Shown piece after piece: positions 43,323-52,458 of a DNA stretch of 64,000 nt. The notes under the pieces are model-generated. The model had not been told where the DNA came from and did not search any database. It saw nothing but the letters and a program-made list of their open reading frames with translations. The position numbers and the translations under genes are program-made. How positions within the stretch are numbered: position 1 is the first letter of the stretch; the number at the start of each line of letters is the position of its first letter. This DNA comes from Paenibacillus ottowii (GTDB lineage: Bacteria; Bacillota; Bacilli; Paenibacillales; Paenibacillaceae), in contig NZ_VIJZ01000001.1 of assembly GCF_006874425.1 (NCBI RefSeq), positions 558,001 through 622,000 of the forward strand. Reading direction: 5' to 3'.

Positions 43323-44439
43323 CCAGTATATCCAAAATACTCTGTGCGCTCTGAAGAGGATAATATCGCGCTACATTATGGATGTGCTCTTGTCGCTTGC
43401 GAACGATTTCTGGAAAATCGTATAGCAGACGGTTCATCCATTTCACGACAACGTCCAGCGAAGTAATCGGTTCTCCGAAGCCTTGAGCCGTAAAATATTG
43501 ACAATTTTCCTCCTCCTGTCCAGGGAGAGGCTTGTGAAACAGCATCGGAATCCCTTTGGCCAGCCCTTCGGTGCATGTCATTCCGCCAGGCTTGGTAATG
43601 AGTAGATTCGACACTTCCATTAATTTGTCGATTTCCCGTGTAAATCCAAAAATATGAATGTTTGAATGATTGAACCGAGGATCCAGCTCCATTTTACGAC
43701 GAATTTTATCATTATGCCCCAAACAAAAAATAAATTGAATTTTTTCTCGCCAATCGGTAAGCGAACGATGTATGACTTCGTCGTTCATCAGGCCCCAGCC
43801 GCCGCCCATAACGAGTACCGTCGGGATGGATTTTAGCCCAAACTGTTCTCTGATTTCATCGTGCCCAGGATGTTCCCAAAAATTTGGATGAACCGGAATA
43901 CCAGTTACCTGGATTTTCGATACGGAAACTCCGCGCGCGCGCAGCTTACGCATGACTTCAGGCGTAGACACAAAGTACCGGTCAACCTCGGGACTAATCC
44001 ATGTACCATGTGCATCGTAGTCTGTAATGACGGTACACAGCGGTACATGTAAGCCTAAGCGCTTCAACCGTGAAATGACTGCGCTTGGGATAGGGTGAGT
44101 ACATACCACCAAATCGGGACGAAGCTGCCGGAGAATATTTCGGGTCTGTGTGTAGAACAGACGGTGCAAAGCGAGCGTTGTAAGACGGTTTAATGACTTT
44201 TTGTATTGATGACGGTAAACCAATCCGACTAGGCGAGGCTGCGATACAACAGTCTTCTTGTATGCTGTAATAATAAGCGGGGCCATTCTCGGATTCAAAA
44301 AGCTCCCCAGCTCCAGCACTCTTGTCTGCACATCCGGAGAAAGCTTCCGCAAGCTGCTTGAGAGCGCATAGGCAGCTTGAGTATGTCCGGCACCGAAACC
44401 TTCCGATAATAATAACACTCGTTTTTTAGCCACTCTCAT
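43300..44439 (-). CDS. MGDG-synthase-type glycosyltransferase (UgtP-like, GT28)
   Basis: A 379-residue GT-B enzyme. The N-terminal domain has RVLLLSEGFGAGHTQAAYALSSSL and THPIPSAVISRLK, then VITDYDAHGTWISPEVDRYFV; the C-terminal domain has TVLVMGGGWGLMNDE and the nucleotide-sugar site LLITKPGGMTCTEGLAKGIPML. This fits the MGDG synthase/UgtP family, which adds glucose to diacylglycerol to make membrane glycolipid and the lipoteichoic acid anchor. The ATG at 44439 has AGGTG nearby; the ORF extends 11 codons upstream without a site. A PAP2 gene precedes it in the same direction. Confidence 0.9.
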   Translation of the reverse strand: MRVAKKRVLLLSEGFGAGHTQAAYALSSSLRKLSPDVQTRVLELGSFLNPRMAPLIITAYKKTVVSQPRLVGLVYRHQYKKSLNRLTTLALHRLFYTQTRNILRQLRPDLVVCTHPIPSAVISRLKRLGLHVPLCTVITDYDAHGTWISPEVDRYFVSTPEVMRKLRARGVSVSKIQVTGIPVHPNFWEHPGHDEIREQFGLKSIPTVLVMGGGWGLMNDEVIHRSLTDWREKIQFIFCLGHNDKIRRKMELDPRFNHSNIHIFGFTREIDKLMEVSNLLITKPGGMTCTEGLAKGIPMLFHKPLPGQEEENCQYFTAQGFGEPITSLDVVVKWMNRLLYDFPEIVRKRQEHIHNVARYYPLQSAQSILDILEPNRVLS

Positions 44440-44484
44440 TTCACCTGTTCCTGCTGGGATGTTCTCAATCATACCATATCGGCT

Positions 44485-45012
44485 TTAAGGCCAGAATGCA
44501 ACCGTTCCTATTGCGGCAGACGTTCCGATGACTGCTCCTGCAAGCACATCCGTGGGATAGTGAAGCCCCAAATAAATTCGGGAAAAACCTACAATTATCG
44601 CTACAGGCAGCAGCAATAGTGCTAGCATGGGTGACTGCAGCATAAAAGGAACGGTAGCTGAAAAAATAGCGGTCGTGTGCCCTGAGGGAAAAGAATGATC
44701 CGACAAGGGATTGCGGAATGTATTTGTGCCTGGTAGCGCCAAGTACGGACGTATCCGCGGGTACAGCTTTTTAACGATAGCTACAGGGATGTGACTGATC
44801 GCAAGAGCGATAGCTCCCTTCATGCCGGAGTCTTTCCATGGATACGGAGCAAGCCACCAAATAAGAAGCGTAGAGGCTATTGTAAAGGTAGCCCCGCCTA
44901 AATGTGTGAGATAATACAGCCAAAAGTTCAAAAAACGGTTGTGTAAGCGCCCGTTGATCCATTTGAACAATCGCTGCTCCAGACTTACAAGTTTTACGAC
45001 TAGACGTTGCAT
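44485..45012 (-). CDS. PAP2-family membrane phosphatase
   Basis: A 175-residue polytopic protein with the three PAP2 signature motifs: KLYPRIRP near residue 80, SFPSGHTTA near 107, and SRIYLGLHYPTDVLAG near 145. The catalytic His residues are in the last two. It may act on undecaprenyl pyrophosphate or phosphatidate; the glycolipid-synthase neighbour 45 bases downstream favours a lipid role. Five or so membrane helices. The start is preceded by GGAGGAAA at good spacing. Confidence 0.92.
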   Translation of the reverse strand: MQRLVVKLVSLEQRLFKWINGRLHNRFLNFWLYYLTHLGGATFTIASTLLIWWLAPYPWKDSGMKGAIALAISHIPVAIVKKLYPRIRPYLALPGTNTFRNPLSDHSFPSGHTTAIFSATVPFMLQSPMLALLLLPVAIIVGFSRIYLGLHYPTDVLAGAVIGTSAAIGTVAFWP

Positions 45013-45613
45013 TTGGTTTCCTCCGGTTGCCGGTTCAGGTCTGTCGGCAAATATTTTGAATCAATTTGACATTAATCAGGTCTAAGTAATTATTCTCTTG
45101 CTCTCATCATATTTTTAAACGCTATTCATTTCAAGAATCACCACTTACCTGGTTCAATTCTACACAAAAATGTTAATGGAATATAAGCTGTATTGTATAA
45201 CTTTCTTTGCGTTCATCCGTCTAATAAGATAGAGTGGATAGAAGTGGTTGCTAATTGGCCCACAAAAAGGAGGGACCAAAGAAATAAAAAGTTAGCAAAT
45301 GGATGAAAATAAGACCTAAGCGTCATGAATAAGAGGTCCAGCGCCGCATTCTCGGTTCAAACGGGAATTTGTCGTGTTTTTTTGCTGCTGAGACCCGTTT
45401 AGGGGCTTTGACAAAAGGTTGAAAACCAACGAAAATCGTAATGGCATTCCTGTGTCAGCCAAAAGGGGGCTGCACAGAGCCAAAGAAGAAAGCAAGGGTC
45501 GGGTCAAAAACTACAGAAAAGGCGCATAAAGCGCCGCAACTTGCGCTACACAGATAGAAAACAGACAAACGCAAGATTTTTAAAGGGGTATAAAAAGGGG
45601 GTAACAAGAGATC
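45013..45613. promoter_or_regulatory. Long leader of the GT2 gene, with several hairpins
   Basis: A 601-base non-coding region between the PAP2 gene (minus) and a GT2 gene (plus). A -10-like TATAAC near 45197 would give a leader of about 400 bases. Visible stems include AAACGGG with CCCGTTT (about 45359 to 45403), CAGCC with GGCTG (about 45460-45480), and GGCGC ATAAA GCGCC (45511-45525). The region is richer in G and C than the DNA around it. It did not match any riboswitch consensus I could recall, including c-di-GMP and c-di-AMP classes. Confidence 0.45.
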
Positions 45614-46852
45614 ATGTTAGACGCTATTTTTGTGACGCTCCAGGTCATACTGGCGGTGATCGCAGTCTATCAGTTTGCATTCTCCTTGTTCGGATTGGTT
45701 CGTAAGAAAAGAAAAGTGCAGGCGGCTCCAGAAAAATCATTTGCTATTTTAGTCGCTGCCCACAATGAAGAACAAGTTGTCGGAGCATTGATGGAAAATT
45801 TAAAGGAGCTTGACTATCCAAAGGAACTGTACGACGTATTCGTAATCTGTGATAACTGCACAGATAAGACAGCGGACATCGTTCGTGCTCATGGCATGAA
45901 TGCATGTGAACGTACGAATCCGAATTTGCGTGGTAAAGGCTACGCTATTGAGTGGATGCTCAAGGAGCTGTGGGCTATGCCGCGGCAATATGATGCCATT
46001 GTCATGTTTGATGCCGACAATTTGGCGCATACCAATTTCTTGAGCGAAATGAACAATGACTTGTGCTCAGGCGCCCGTGTCATCCAGGGGTATATTGATA
46101 CTAAAAACCCTGAGGATTCCTGGATCACAGCAGCATACGGGGTATCTTATTGGTACATCAACCGTTTGTGGCAACTGTCACGTCACAACCTGAATATGGC
46201 TAATTTCCTTGGTGGTACAGGCATGTGCTTTGAAACAAATCTGCTCAAGGAAATGGGCTGGGGTGCAACAAGTCTGGTAGAGGATTTGGAATTCACCATG
46301 CGTTGTACACAACGCAACGTATACCCAAGATTTAATTACGATGCCAAGGTGTATGATGAGAAGCCGTTGACATTCAAAGCTTCTTCCAGACAGCGTCTGC
46401 GCTGGATGCAAGGTCACTTCACGGTTGCTCGTCGTTATTTCTTCCCATTGCTGTGGCAAAGTATCAAAGATAGAAGCCTGATTAAATTCGATATGGCTCT
46501 TTATGGTCTGAACGTGTATATCGTACTGTTTACCTTCTTGATGACAGTAGCGATGTGGGTAGATATTGTAATATTCGGTGGACCCAATATTGAAAATATC
46601 TACGTACAATTCCCTGCGTGGACTGGTTTTGTGGCCATAAGTTTGAATATTATCACCTTTTTGATTGCGATGATCTTGGAAAAGGTCACGTTCAAAAAAG
46701 TATACCTGTACTTGCTGCTGTTCCCAGTCTATCTGGTTTCGTGGTATCCGATTACGTTCTATGCATTCTTTACACAGAACAACAAGCAATGGAGCCACAC
46801 CCAGCATACGCGTGTTGTTCGTCTGGAAGAGGTTCAGAGCAAGCAAGGTTAA
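45614..46852 (+). CDS. Membrane glycosyltransferase family 2 (processive type)
   Basis: A 412-residue GT2 enzyme. One N-terminal helix (FVTLQVILAVIAVYQFAFSLFG) precedes the GT-A domain (FAILVAAHNEEQVVGALMENL, VMFDADNLAHTNF with the DxD metal site, SLVEDLEFTMR and QRLRWMQGHF). Three or four C-terminal helices follow. The QxxRW motif and helices indicate a processive synthase of an extracellular polysaccharide, related to N-acetylglucosaminyl or cellulose-synthase-like enzymes. The product is unknown. The long upstream leader suggests regulated expression. Confidence 0.9.
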   Translation: MLDAIFVTLQVILAVIAVYQFAFSLFGLVRKKRKVQAAPEKSFAILVAAHNEEQVVGALMENLKELDYPKELYDVFVICDNCTDKTADIVRAHGMNACERTNPNLRGKGYAIEWMLKELWAMPRQYDAIVMFDADNLAHTNFLSEMNNDLCSGARVIQGYIDTKNPEDSWITAAYGVSYWYINRLWQLSRHNLNMANFLGGTGMCFETNLLKEMGWGATSLVEDLEFTMRCTQRNVYPRFNYDAKVYDEKPLTFKASSRQRLRWMQGHFTVARRYFFPLLWQSIKDRSLIKFDMALYGLNVYIVLFTFLMTVAMWVDIVIFGGPNIENIYVQFPAWTGFVAISLNIITFLIAMILEKVTFKKVYLYLLLFPVYLVSWYPITFYAFFTQNNKQWSHTQHTRVVRLEEVQSKQG

Positions 46853-46915
46853 TGATTGTTGAAGCAAAACTATGTAACCTACAGAGGACGTGTACACCTA
46901 ATTTTCATAAAAGTA

Positions 46916-46944
46916 TTGACGCCTCTGTAGTAGCATGATATGAT
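46916..46944 (+). promoter_or_regulatory. Promoter of infC-rpmI-rplT
   Basis: TTGACG (46916-46921), a 17-base spacer and TATGAT (46939-46944) predict transcription from about 46951. Confidence 0.85.
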
Positions 46945-46950
46945 ATTCGA

Positions 46951-47157
46951 GTATGTTAATTGAAAAGTATGGATTAACAAGCAGAAGGTCCGACTTCTCA
47001 CCTGTCCGGTATTGCCGGCTGGTCATGATCCAATGATTTGTGAATTCAACTTTCATGATGAATTGAGTATCAGACAGGGATGTCGGCTGCATAGTCGTCA
47101 TCCCTTTTTTGTGCTTAAACACAATACAACAATAACAGGTTCTGGAGGTGGAGGGTT
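46951..47157 (+). promoter_or_regulatory. infC operon leader (L20-type attenuator)
   Basis: A leader of about 207 bases upstream of infC includes a terminator-like hairpin, AGGGATG (47076-47082) with CATCCCT (47099-47105), followed by a T-run to 47110. In Bacillus, ribosomal protein L20 binds the infC leader and promotes such termination. Its location and the operon order support the same here; the L20 binding mimic was not traced. Confidence 0.75.
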
Positions 47158-47670
47158 ATTAGTAAGGAACATATGATCAATGATGAGATTCGAGTGAGAG
47201 AAGTACGTCTAGTTGGTGCAAACGGGGAACAAATCGGGATTAAACCGACTCGTGAAGCTCTGCAAATGGCGATTGACGCAAACTTGGATCTCGTGAACGT
47301 GGCGCCTCAAGCGAAGCCGCCCGTGTGTCGGATTATGGATTACGGTAAATTCCGTTATGAGCAACAGAAGAAAGAAAAGGAAGCCCGTAAAAACCAGAAG
47401 ATCGTTGACATCAAAGAGGTATGGTTCCGTTCCAACATCGAGGAACATGACTACCAGACCAAGTTTCGCAATGTGGTGAAGTTCCTGAATGAAGGGGACA
47501 AGGTGAAATGCTCCGTTCGTTTCCGTGGTCGTGAAATTACCCATGCTAATGTGGGACAAAAAATTCTCGAACGTGTAAAAACGGAAGTTGCTGATCTTTG
47601 TACCGTGGAGCGCCAACCCAAGCTCGAAGGACGCAGCATGATTATGATATTGGCTCCAAAGAGTCAATGA
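47158..47670 (+). CDS. infC: Translation initiation factor IF-3, starting at an ATT codon
   Basis: A 170-residue factor that dissociates ribosomes and proofreads the initiator tRNA. KPTREALQMAIDANLDLVNVAPQAKPPVCRIMDYGKFRYEQQKKEKEARKNQ... and the C-terminal domain follow IF-3 throughout. I place the start at ATT 47158. GGAGG lies nine bases upstream, and the reading ISKEHMINDEIR aligns with the ATT-initiated N-terminus ISKDFIINEQIR of B. subtilis. The ATG at 47173 is 24 bases from that site. The ATT start makes IF-3 regulate its own synthesis by proofreading. rpmI and rplT follow. Confidence 0.95.
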   Translation: MSKEHMINDEIRVREVRLVGANGEQIGIKPTREALQMAIDANLDLVNVAPQAKPPVCRIMDYGKFRYEQQKKEKEARKNQKIVDIKEVWFRSNIEEHDYQTKFRNVVKFLNEGDKVKCSVRFRGREITHANVGQKILERVKTEVADLCTVERQPKLEGRSMIMILAPKSQ

Positions 47671-47690
47671 CAAATTAAGGAGGAAGTTCA

Positions 47691-47891
47691 ATGCCAAAAA
47701 TGAAAACACATAGCAGCCTTAAAGGCCGCTTCAAAATTACCGGTACTGGTAAAGTGACTCGTTACAAAGCTTACAGAAACCACTTGCTTTCCCACAAATC
47801 CAAACGTGCAAAACGCGTTCTGGGTACTAACCCTGAGATGGCACCTGGGGACGTTAGACGTTTGAAACAAGGTCTTGCTAACCTGAAATAG
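47691..47891 (+). CDS. rpmI: 50S ribosomal protein L35
   Basis: A 66-residue basic protein: [20 protein letters not shown] then RHLLS-type [14 protein letters not shown]. It is in the standard infC-rpmI-rplT order, 20 bases after infC, with AAGGAGG upstream. Confidence 0.98.
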   Translation: MPKMKTHSSLKGRFKITGTGKVTRYKAYRNHLLSHKSKRAKRVLGTNPEMAPGDVRRLKQGLANLK

Positions 47892-47943
47892 TATAAGCAC
47901 GGCAATAAATAAAGTATAAACATTATTTGGGAGGTCTTTTGAT

Positions 47944-48303
47944 ATGGCAAGAGTAAAGGGCGGATTCGTCGTTCGTCGTCGTCATAAAAAAGTATTGAAG
48001 CTTGCTAAAGGTTATTTTGGTTCCAAACACCGCATTTTTAAAACAGCTAACGAGCAGGTAATGAAATCGCTTGTTTACGCATACCGTGACCGTCGTCAGA
48101 CGAAACGTAACTTCCGCAGATTGTGGATCGTGCGTATCAACGCAGCAGCTCGTTTGAATGGTTTGTCTTACAGCAAATTGATGCACGGTCTGAAATTGGC
48201 TGGTGTGGACATTAACCGTAAAATCTTGGCTGATCTTGCAGTCAATGATATTAATGCATTCAACTCTTTGGCAACTGTTGCTAAAGGTAAAATCAACGCT
48301 TAA
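47944..48303 (+). CDS. rplT: 50S ribosomal protein L20
   Basis: A 119-residue protein that binds 23S rRNA and autoregulates the operon. Typical N-terminal [30 protein letters not shown], then [39 protein letters not shown] precedes the ATG. A terminator follows. Confidence 0.98.
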   Translation: MARVKGGFVVRRRHKKVLKLAKGYFGSKHRIFKTANEQVMKSLVYAYRDRRQTKRNFRRLWIVRINAAARLNGLSYSKLMHGLKLAGVDINRKILADLAVNDINAFNSLATVAKGKINA

Positions 48304-48333
48304 TTAAGGTGTAAAAACCGCGAAAGTGGTAAC

Positions 48334-48377
48334 AAAGGTGTCCCGAGCAGTATGCTGTGTAGGGACGCCTTTTTTTG
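48334..48377 (+). terminator. Terminator of infC-rpmI-rplT
   Basis: AAAGGTGTCCC (48334-48344) pairs with GGGACGCCTTT (48362-48372), with one G-U pair, then T-run. Confidence 0.9.
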
Positions 48378-48670
48378 TACATACTTAACACTAAAAAAGA
48401 TTTTGTTTTCTTCAAAATACGAATAAATATGACGTAAGATGGCAGAATGTATGGATTTCTTAATTTTGTAACGCTTACATTTTTGGAAATCTAAAAAAAA
48501 TTGACCCAAGGTTATTAATTGGCTAGATTTTAGTCGATCATAATTGTATAATCTCTAAAGTAAGTCTTCTGTACGATCTGTCTCGTCAGTAAATGACATG
48601 AAAATGATGTGCATTTTCTAAAGAAAAGAGACAGTCCAGGGATCTAACACTAAGGGGGAACAGTATCAGC
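48378..48670 (+). promoter_or_regulatory. Promoter region of the nucleoside transporter operon
   Basis: TATAAT at 48547-48552 is the best -10; the -35 is weak. The sequence up to 48670 includes a GGGGGA ribosome site. No riboswitch fold or ORF was recognised. Confidence 0.5.
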
Positions 48671-49708
48671 ATGAAGAAATTGTTTAGTATGTCTTTGGTT
48701 ATGCTGCTGGCGATCTCGGTTATTCTCGCAGGCTGCGGTAACAAAAATCAAGGTGCGTCCAACGCAAATGGTGGAGAAGCAGGCGGTTCTGCCAAAACAT
48801 CAAATATCCAACTTGGCATGGTTACAGATGTGGGCGGAGTAAACGACAAATCGTTTAATCAATCTGCTTGGGAGGCACTTCAAGCTATTCAGAAAGAATC
48901 AGGCGTTAAAGCTAAATACTTGCAAAGTAAATCCGACCAAGATTATATTCCTAACCTGAATCAATTCGTTAAGGGTGATTTCAACCTGACTTGGGGAATC
49001 GGTTTTAATCTTGCGAATGCGATTGGACAAGTAGCCAAAGACAATCCGAACAAAAATTTGGCGATCATTGACAGTGTTGTGGATGCGCCTAACGTTAAAT
49101 CGGTTGTATTTGCTGAAAATGAAGGTTCCTTCCTGGTAGGGGTTGTGGCTGGTAAACTTACTAAAACAAACAAAGTTGGTTTTGTGGGTGGACAAGACAG
49201 CCCGCTGATCAAACGTTTTGAAAAAGGATTTGAAGCAGGGGTAAAGGCTGTAAATCCAAAAGCACAACTGATTGTGAACTATACGGGTGCATTTGATAAG
49301 CCGGATCTTGGTAAAGCTGCTGCAGCAACGATCTACAATGATGGTGCGGACATTATTTTCCATGCAGCTGGCGGATCAGGAACAGGCGTATTTAACGAAG
49401 CACTCGCACGTAAGCAGCAAGGTCAGCAAGTATGGGTTATCGGCGTAGATAAAGACCAATCACTTGAGTTTGGTGACGGAGTAACATTAACTTCGATGGT
49501 AAAACGCGTAGATGAAGCAGTAAAACGTGTATCCCAAGAAGTAATTGACGGTAAGTTTAAGGGCGGTGTCGAAACACTGGCTCTGAAGGATAACGGAATT
49601 GGATTGGCAGATACATCTTCGAAAAACGTTCCTAAAGATGTGCTTGATCTTGTAGAACAATACAAGCAAAAAATCATTAAAGGCGAGATTAAAGTTCCTT
49701 CGAAATAA
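48671..49708 (+). CDS. nupN: BMP/PnrA-family nucleoside-binding lipoprotein
   Basis: A 345-residue lipoprotein. The lipobox is VILAGC at about residue 22, and a low-complexity linker follows. The mature protein is of the basic membrane protein (Med/PnrA) type: LGMVTDVGGVNDKSFNQSAWEAL, FAENEGSFLVGVVAGKLTKTNKVGFVGGQDSPLIKRFEKGFEAGVKAVNP, and IIFHAAGGSGTGVFNEA near residue 235. It binds purine or pyrimidine nucleosides for the ABC importer genes that follow. B. subtilis YufN (NupN) is the model; the exact nucleoside is inferred. Confidence 0.93.
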   Translation: MKKLFSMSLVMLLAISVILAGCGNKNQGASNANGGEAGGSAKTSNIQLGMVTDVGGVNDKSFNQSAWEALQAIQKESGVKAKYLQSKSDQDYIPNLNQFVKGDFNLTWGIGFNLANAIGQVAKDNPNKNLAIIDSVVDAPNVKSVVFAENEGSFLVGVVAGKLTKTNKVGFVGGQDSPLIKRFEKGFEAGVKAVNPKAQLIVNYTGAFDKPDLGKAAAATIYNDGADIIFHAAGGSGTGVFNEALARKQQGQQVWVIGVDKDQSLEFGDGVTLTSMVKRVDEAVKRVSQEVIDGKFKGGVETLALKDNGIGLADTSSKNVPKDVLDLVEQYKQKIIKGEIKVPSK

Positions 49709-49735
49709 GCTAGACTGAAGAACATAGAGGTAGCG

Positions 49736-49764
49736 ACAAGGCTGGTTCATAAGACTAGCCTTGT
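49736..49764 (+). terminator. Weak intercistronic hairpin after the binding-protein gene
   Basis: ACAAGGCTGGT (49736-49746) pairs with ACTAGCCTTGT (49754-49764). The short T-rich tail suggests partial termination or 3'-end protection, giving more binding protein than transporter. Confidence 0.6.
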
Positions 49765-49846
49765 TCTTACGTCTGGAGTTATAAGATTATAATGGTCAAA
49801 ATCAGCTCATTGGAGCACATACTATAAAGTGTATAAGGGTGATCTC

Positions 49847-51385
49847 ATGGATGCAGCGACCCCCGTCGTTGAGTTAAAGCAAATTACAAAACGATTCCCC
49901 GGCATCGTTGCCAACGACTCCATCAGCATCAAGCTGCATAAGGGAGAAATTCATGCCCTTTTGGGTGAGAATGGCGCGGGTAAATCTACGCTTATGAATA
50001 TTCTTTTCGGACTATATCAGCCGGATGAAGGGACCATTGAAATGGGAGGAAACCCCGTACAGATTGATAGTCCTAATAAGGCAATTGATCTGGGGATCGG
50101 CATGGTACATCAGCATTTTAAGCTTGTACAGCCGTTTACCGTAACCGAAAATATTGTCCTGGGTTCGGAGCCACGTAAGGGTCTGAAAATCAATTATAAA
50201 AAGGCTGCCGCAGAAGTACAGCGGTTATCTGAGCAATATGGACTTCAGGTGAATCCGAATGCCAAAATTGAGGATATATCTGTGGGTATGCAGCAACGTG
50301 TGGAAATTATCAAGACACTCTATCGTGGTGCAGATATTCTGATTTTCGATGAGCCAACCGCGGTGCTGACACCACAGGAAATTTCTGAGTTGCTGGACAT
50401 TATGAAGCGCTTAGTCGCTGAAGGCAAATCAATCATTCTTATCACGCATAAGCTCAAAGAAATTATGCAAATTGCCGATACGGTTACGATCATTCGCCGA
50501 GGTAAAGTTATTGATACGGTCAAAACCTCTGAAACAACACCGAATGAGCTGGCGGAGAAAATGGTAGGCCGCCGTGTGTCCTTTAAAGTGGATAAGAAGC
50601 TTGCTCAACCAGGACAAACTGTACTGGAAATGAACAATGTAATCTCTAAAAATAAGGATGGCATTCATGTTCTGAATGAATTGAACCTGCAGGTTAAGGC
50701 CGGCGAGATTTTGGGGATTGCTGGGGTGGACGGCAATGGACAGAGTGAGCTGATTGAAGCCTTGACAGGATTGCGCAAGGTGGATAGCGGAAGTATCCGT
50801 TTGCTCGGAAAAGAACTGACAAACCAGCCACCGCGCAAAATTTCAGAGGCAGGCGTTTCACATATACCGGAGGATCGCCATAAGCATGGATTGGTGCTCG
50901 ATTTTTCCATGAGTGAAAATATGGTGCTGGAGACGTATTATCAGGCACCTTACAGTAAAAACGGCTTTTTGAACAAGGACGCTATAGAAAAACAGGCAAA
51001 AAGCCTTATTGAGAAGTTTGATGTAAGAACACCAGATATTCATACCAAGGCAAGAGCGTTATCTGGTGGGAATCAGCAAAAGGCTATTATAGCGCGTGAA
51101 ATTGATAAAAACCCAGACCTTCTCATCGCAGCTCAGCCTACACGCGGACTGGATGTTGGGGCTATTGAGTTTGTCCAAGAACAATTGATTGCCCAGCGGG
51201 ATCAAGGTAAAGCGGTACTGCTTATTTCATTTGAGTTGGACGAGATTATGAATGTATCCGATCGAATTGCTGTTATTTATGAGGGCAAGATTGTCGGGGA
51301 AGTGCTGCCTGAAGAAACGAATGACCAGGAACTGGGACTCATGATGGCAGGAAGTGCAGTGAAGAAAGGAGTAGAGAATGGCTAA
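49847..51385 (+). CDS. nupO: Nucleoside ABC importer ATPase (duplicated)
   Basis: A 512-residue protein with two ABC domains. The first has Walker A GENGAGKST and Walker B ILIFDEPTAVL; its signature is the SVGMQQR form. The second has a degenerate Walker A (GVDGNGQSEL), a canonical signature SGGNQQK, and a Walker B region with Ala in place of the Glu (LLIAAQPTRGLD). This asymmetry is typical of RbsA/YufO-type ATPases. The ATG at 49847 has AAGGGTG nearby. Its last eight bases overlap the next gene. Confidence 0.94.
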   Translation: MDAATPVVELKQITKRFPGIVANDSISIKLHKGEIHALLGENGAGKSTLMNILFGLYQPDEGTIEMGGNPVQIDSPNKAIDLGIGMVHQHFKLVQPFTVTENIVLGSEPRKGLKINYKKAAAEVQRLSEQYGLQVNPNAKIEDISVGMQQRVEIIKTLYRGADILIFDEPTAVLTPQEISELLDIMKRLVAEGKSIILITHKLKEIMQIADTVTIIRRGKVIDTVKTSETTPNELAEKMVGRRVSFKVDKKLAQPGQTVLEMNNVISKNKDGIHVLNELNLQVKAGEILGIAGVDGNGQSELIEALTGLRKVDSGSIRLLGKELTNQPPRKISEAGVSHIPEDRHKHGLVLDFSMSENMVLETYYQAPYSKNGFLNKDAIEKQAKSLIEKFDVRTPDIHTKARALSGGNQQKAIIAREIDKNPDLLIAAQPTRGLDVGAIEFVQEQLIAQRDQGKAVLLISFELDEIMNVSDRIAVIYEGKIVGEVLPEETNDQELGLMMAGSAVKKGVENG

Positions 51386-52457
51386 CCTATTGAAAGTATT
51401 CACAAAAGACTCCTTTGTTCTGGCACTGGTCTCTATTGTTTTTGGCCTCATTCTGGGTGCTATCGTGATGTTGATTGGCGGGTATGACCCTATTGTGGCG
51501 TACTCTGCATTGTTTAGCCGTGTGTACGGAGACACCTACAACTTTGGCGAAGCGATCCGTGAGATGACTCCTTTAATTCTAACGGGATTGGCATTTGCTT
51601 TTGCGGCTCGTGCCGGGTTGTTTAATATTGGCGGCGAAGGTCAGTTTCTGGTCGGTATGACAGCTGCTTCGATTGTGGGCATCAAACTTCATGGGTTGCC
51701 TGCTATCATTCATGCACCGCTAGCTGTGATTGCAGGAGCCGTTTTCGGAGGCTTATGGGCTGCGATTGCTGGCTATTTGAAGGCCAAACGAGGCGTTAAC
51801 GAAGTTATTACATGTATTATGATGAACTGGATCGGACTGTATTTGGCTAATTTGGTGATTAATCAGTTCGCACTTTTGGAAGGGGAAAATCGCTCTGTAG
51901 ATATCCAACCTTCCGCTTCTATTTCCATTGATTGGCTGTCCCAGATGATGGGGAATGCTCGGGTTCATTGGGGCACCGTTATTGCTGTGCTGGCGGCAGT
52001 GTTTTTCTATATTTTCATGTGGAAAACAAAGCAGGGCTATGAGCTTCGGGCTGTCGGATTTAACGAGGATGCATCTCGCTATGCAGGTATGAATGTAAAT
52101 CGTAATATTATAAAAGCGATGTTTATTAGTGGTGTTTTTGCTGGATTGGCTGGTGCCTTTGAGGTGTTGGGGGTTTTCCATTATCAATCTGTTATGGCAG
52201 GATCACCGGGAACCGGCTTTGACGGCATCGCTGTGTCTTTGATCGGGATGAATAATCCGTTCGGTGTACTGCTCGGCTCTGTTTTGTTCGGGACGCTTAC
52301 GTATGGTTCTGCAGGGATGAGCTTTAGCGCGGATGTACCACCAGAAATTATCCGGGTAGTTATTGGCTCGATTATTTTCTTTATTGCCGCCCAAGGTATT
52401 GTGCGTTGGGTTGTAAAGCCGCTGTATTCCAAGCGGAAGAAAGAGAAGGTGTTGTAA
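51378..52457 (+). CDS. nupP: Nucleoside ABC importer permease
   Basis: A 359-residue inner-membrane permease of the BPD_transp_2 family, with about 9 helices. Start KVFTKDSFVLALVSIVFGLI, typical MTPLILTGLAFAFAARAGLFNIGGEGQFLVG, VNEVITCIMMNWI, and a C-terminal GFDGIAVSLIGMNNPFG. It pairs with the next permease to form the transport channel. The start overlaps the ATPase stop by eight bases. Confidence 0.94.
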   Translation: MANLLKVFTKDSFVLALVSIVFGLILGAIVMLIGGYDPIVAYSALFSRVYGDTYNFGEAIREMTPLILTGLAFAFAARAGLFNIGGEGQFLVGMTAASIVGIKLHGLPAIIHAPLAVIAGAVFGGLWAAIAGYLKAKRGVNEVITCIMMNWIGLYLANLVINQFALLEGENRSVDIQPSASISIDWLSQMMGNARVHWGTVIAVLAAVFFYIFMWKTKQGYELRAVGFNEDASRYAGMNVNRNIIKAMFISGVFAGLAGAFEVLGVFHYQSVMAGSPGTGFDGIAVSLIGMNNPFGVLLGSVLFGTLTYGSAGMSFSADVPPEIIRVVIGSIIFFIAAQGIVRWVVKPLYSKRKKEKVL

Positions 52458-52458
52458 A

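Noticed and set aside
46178..46897. 239-codon minus-strand ORF opposite the GT2 gene
   Set aside because: Antisense to a clear glycosyltransferase and without a start site.
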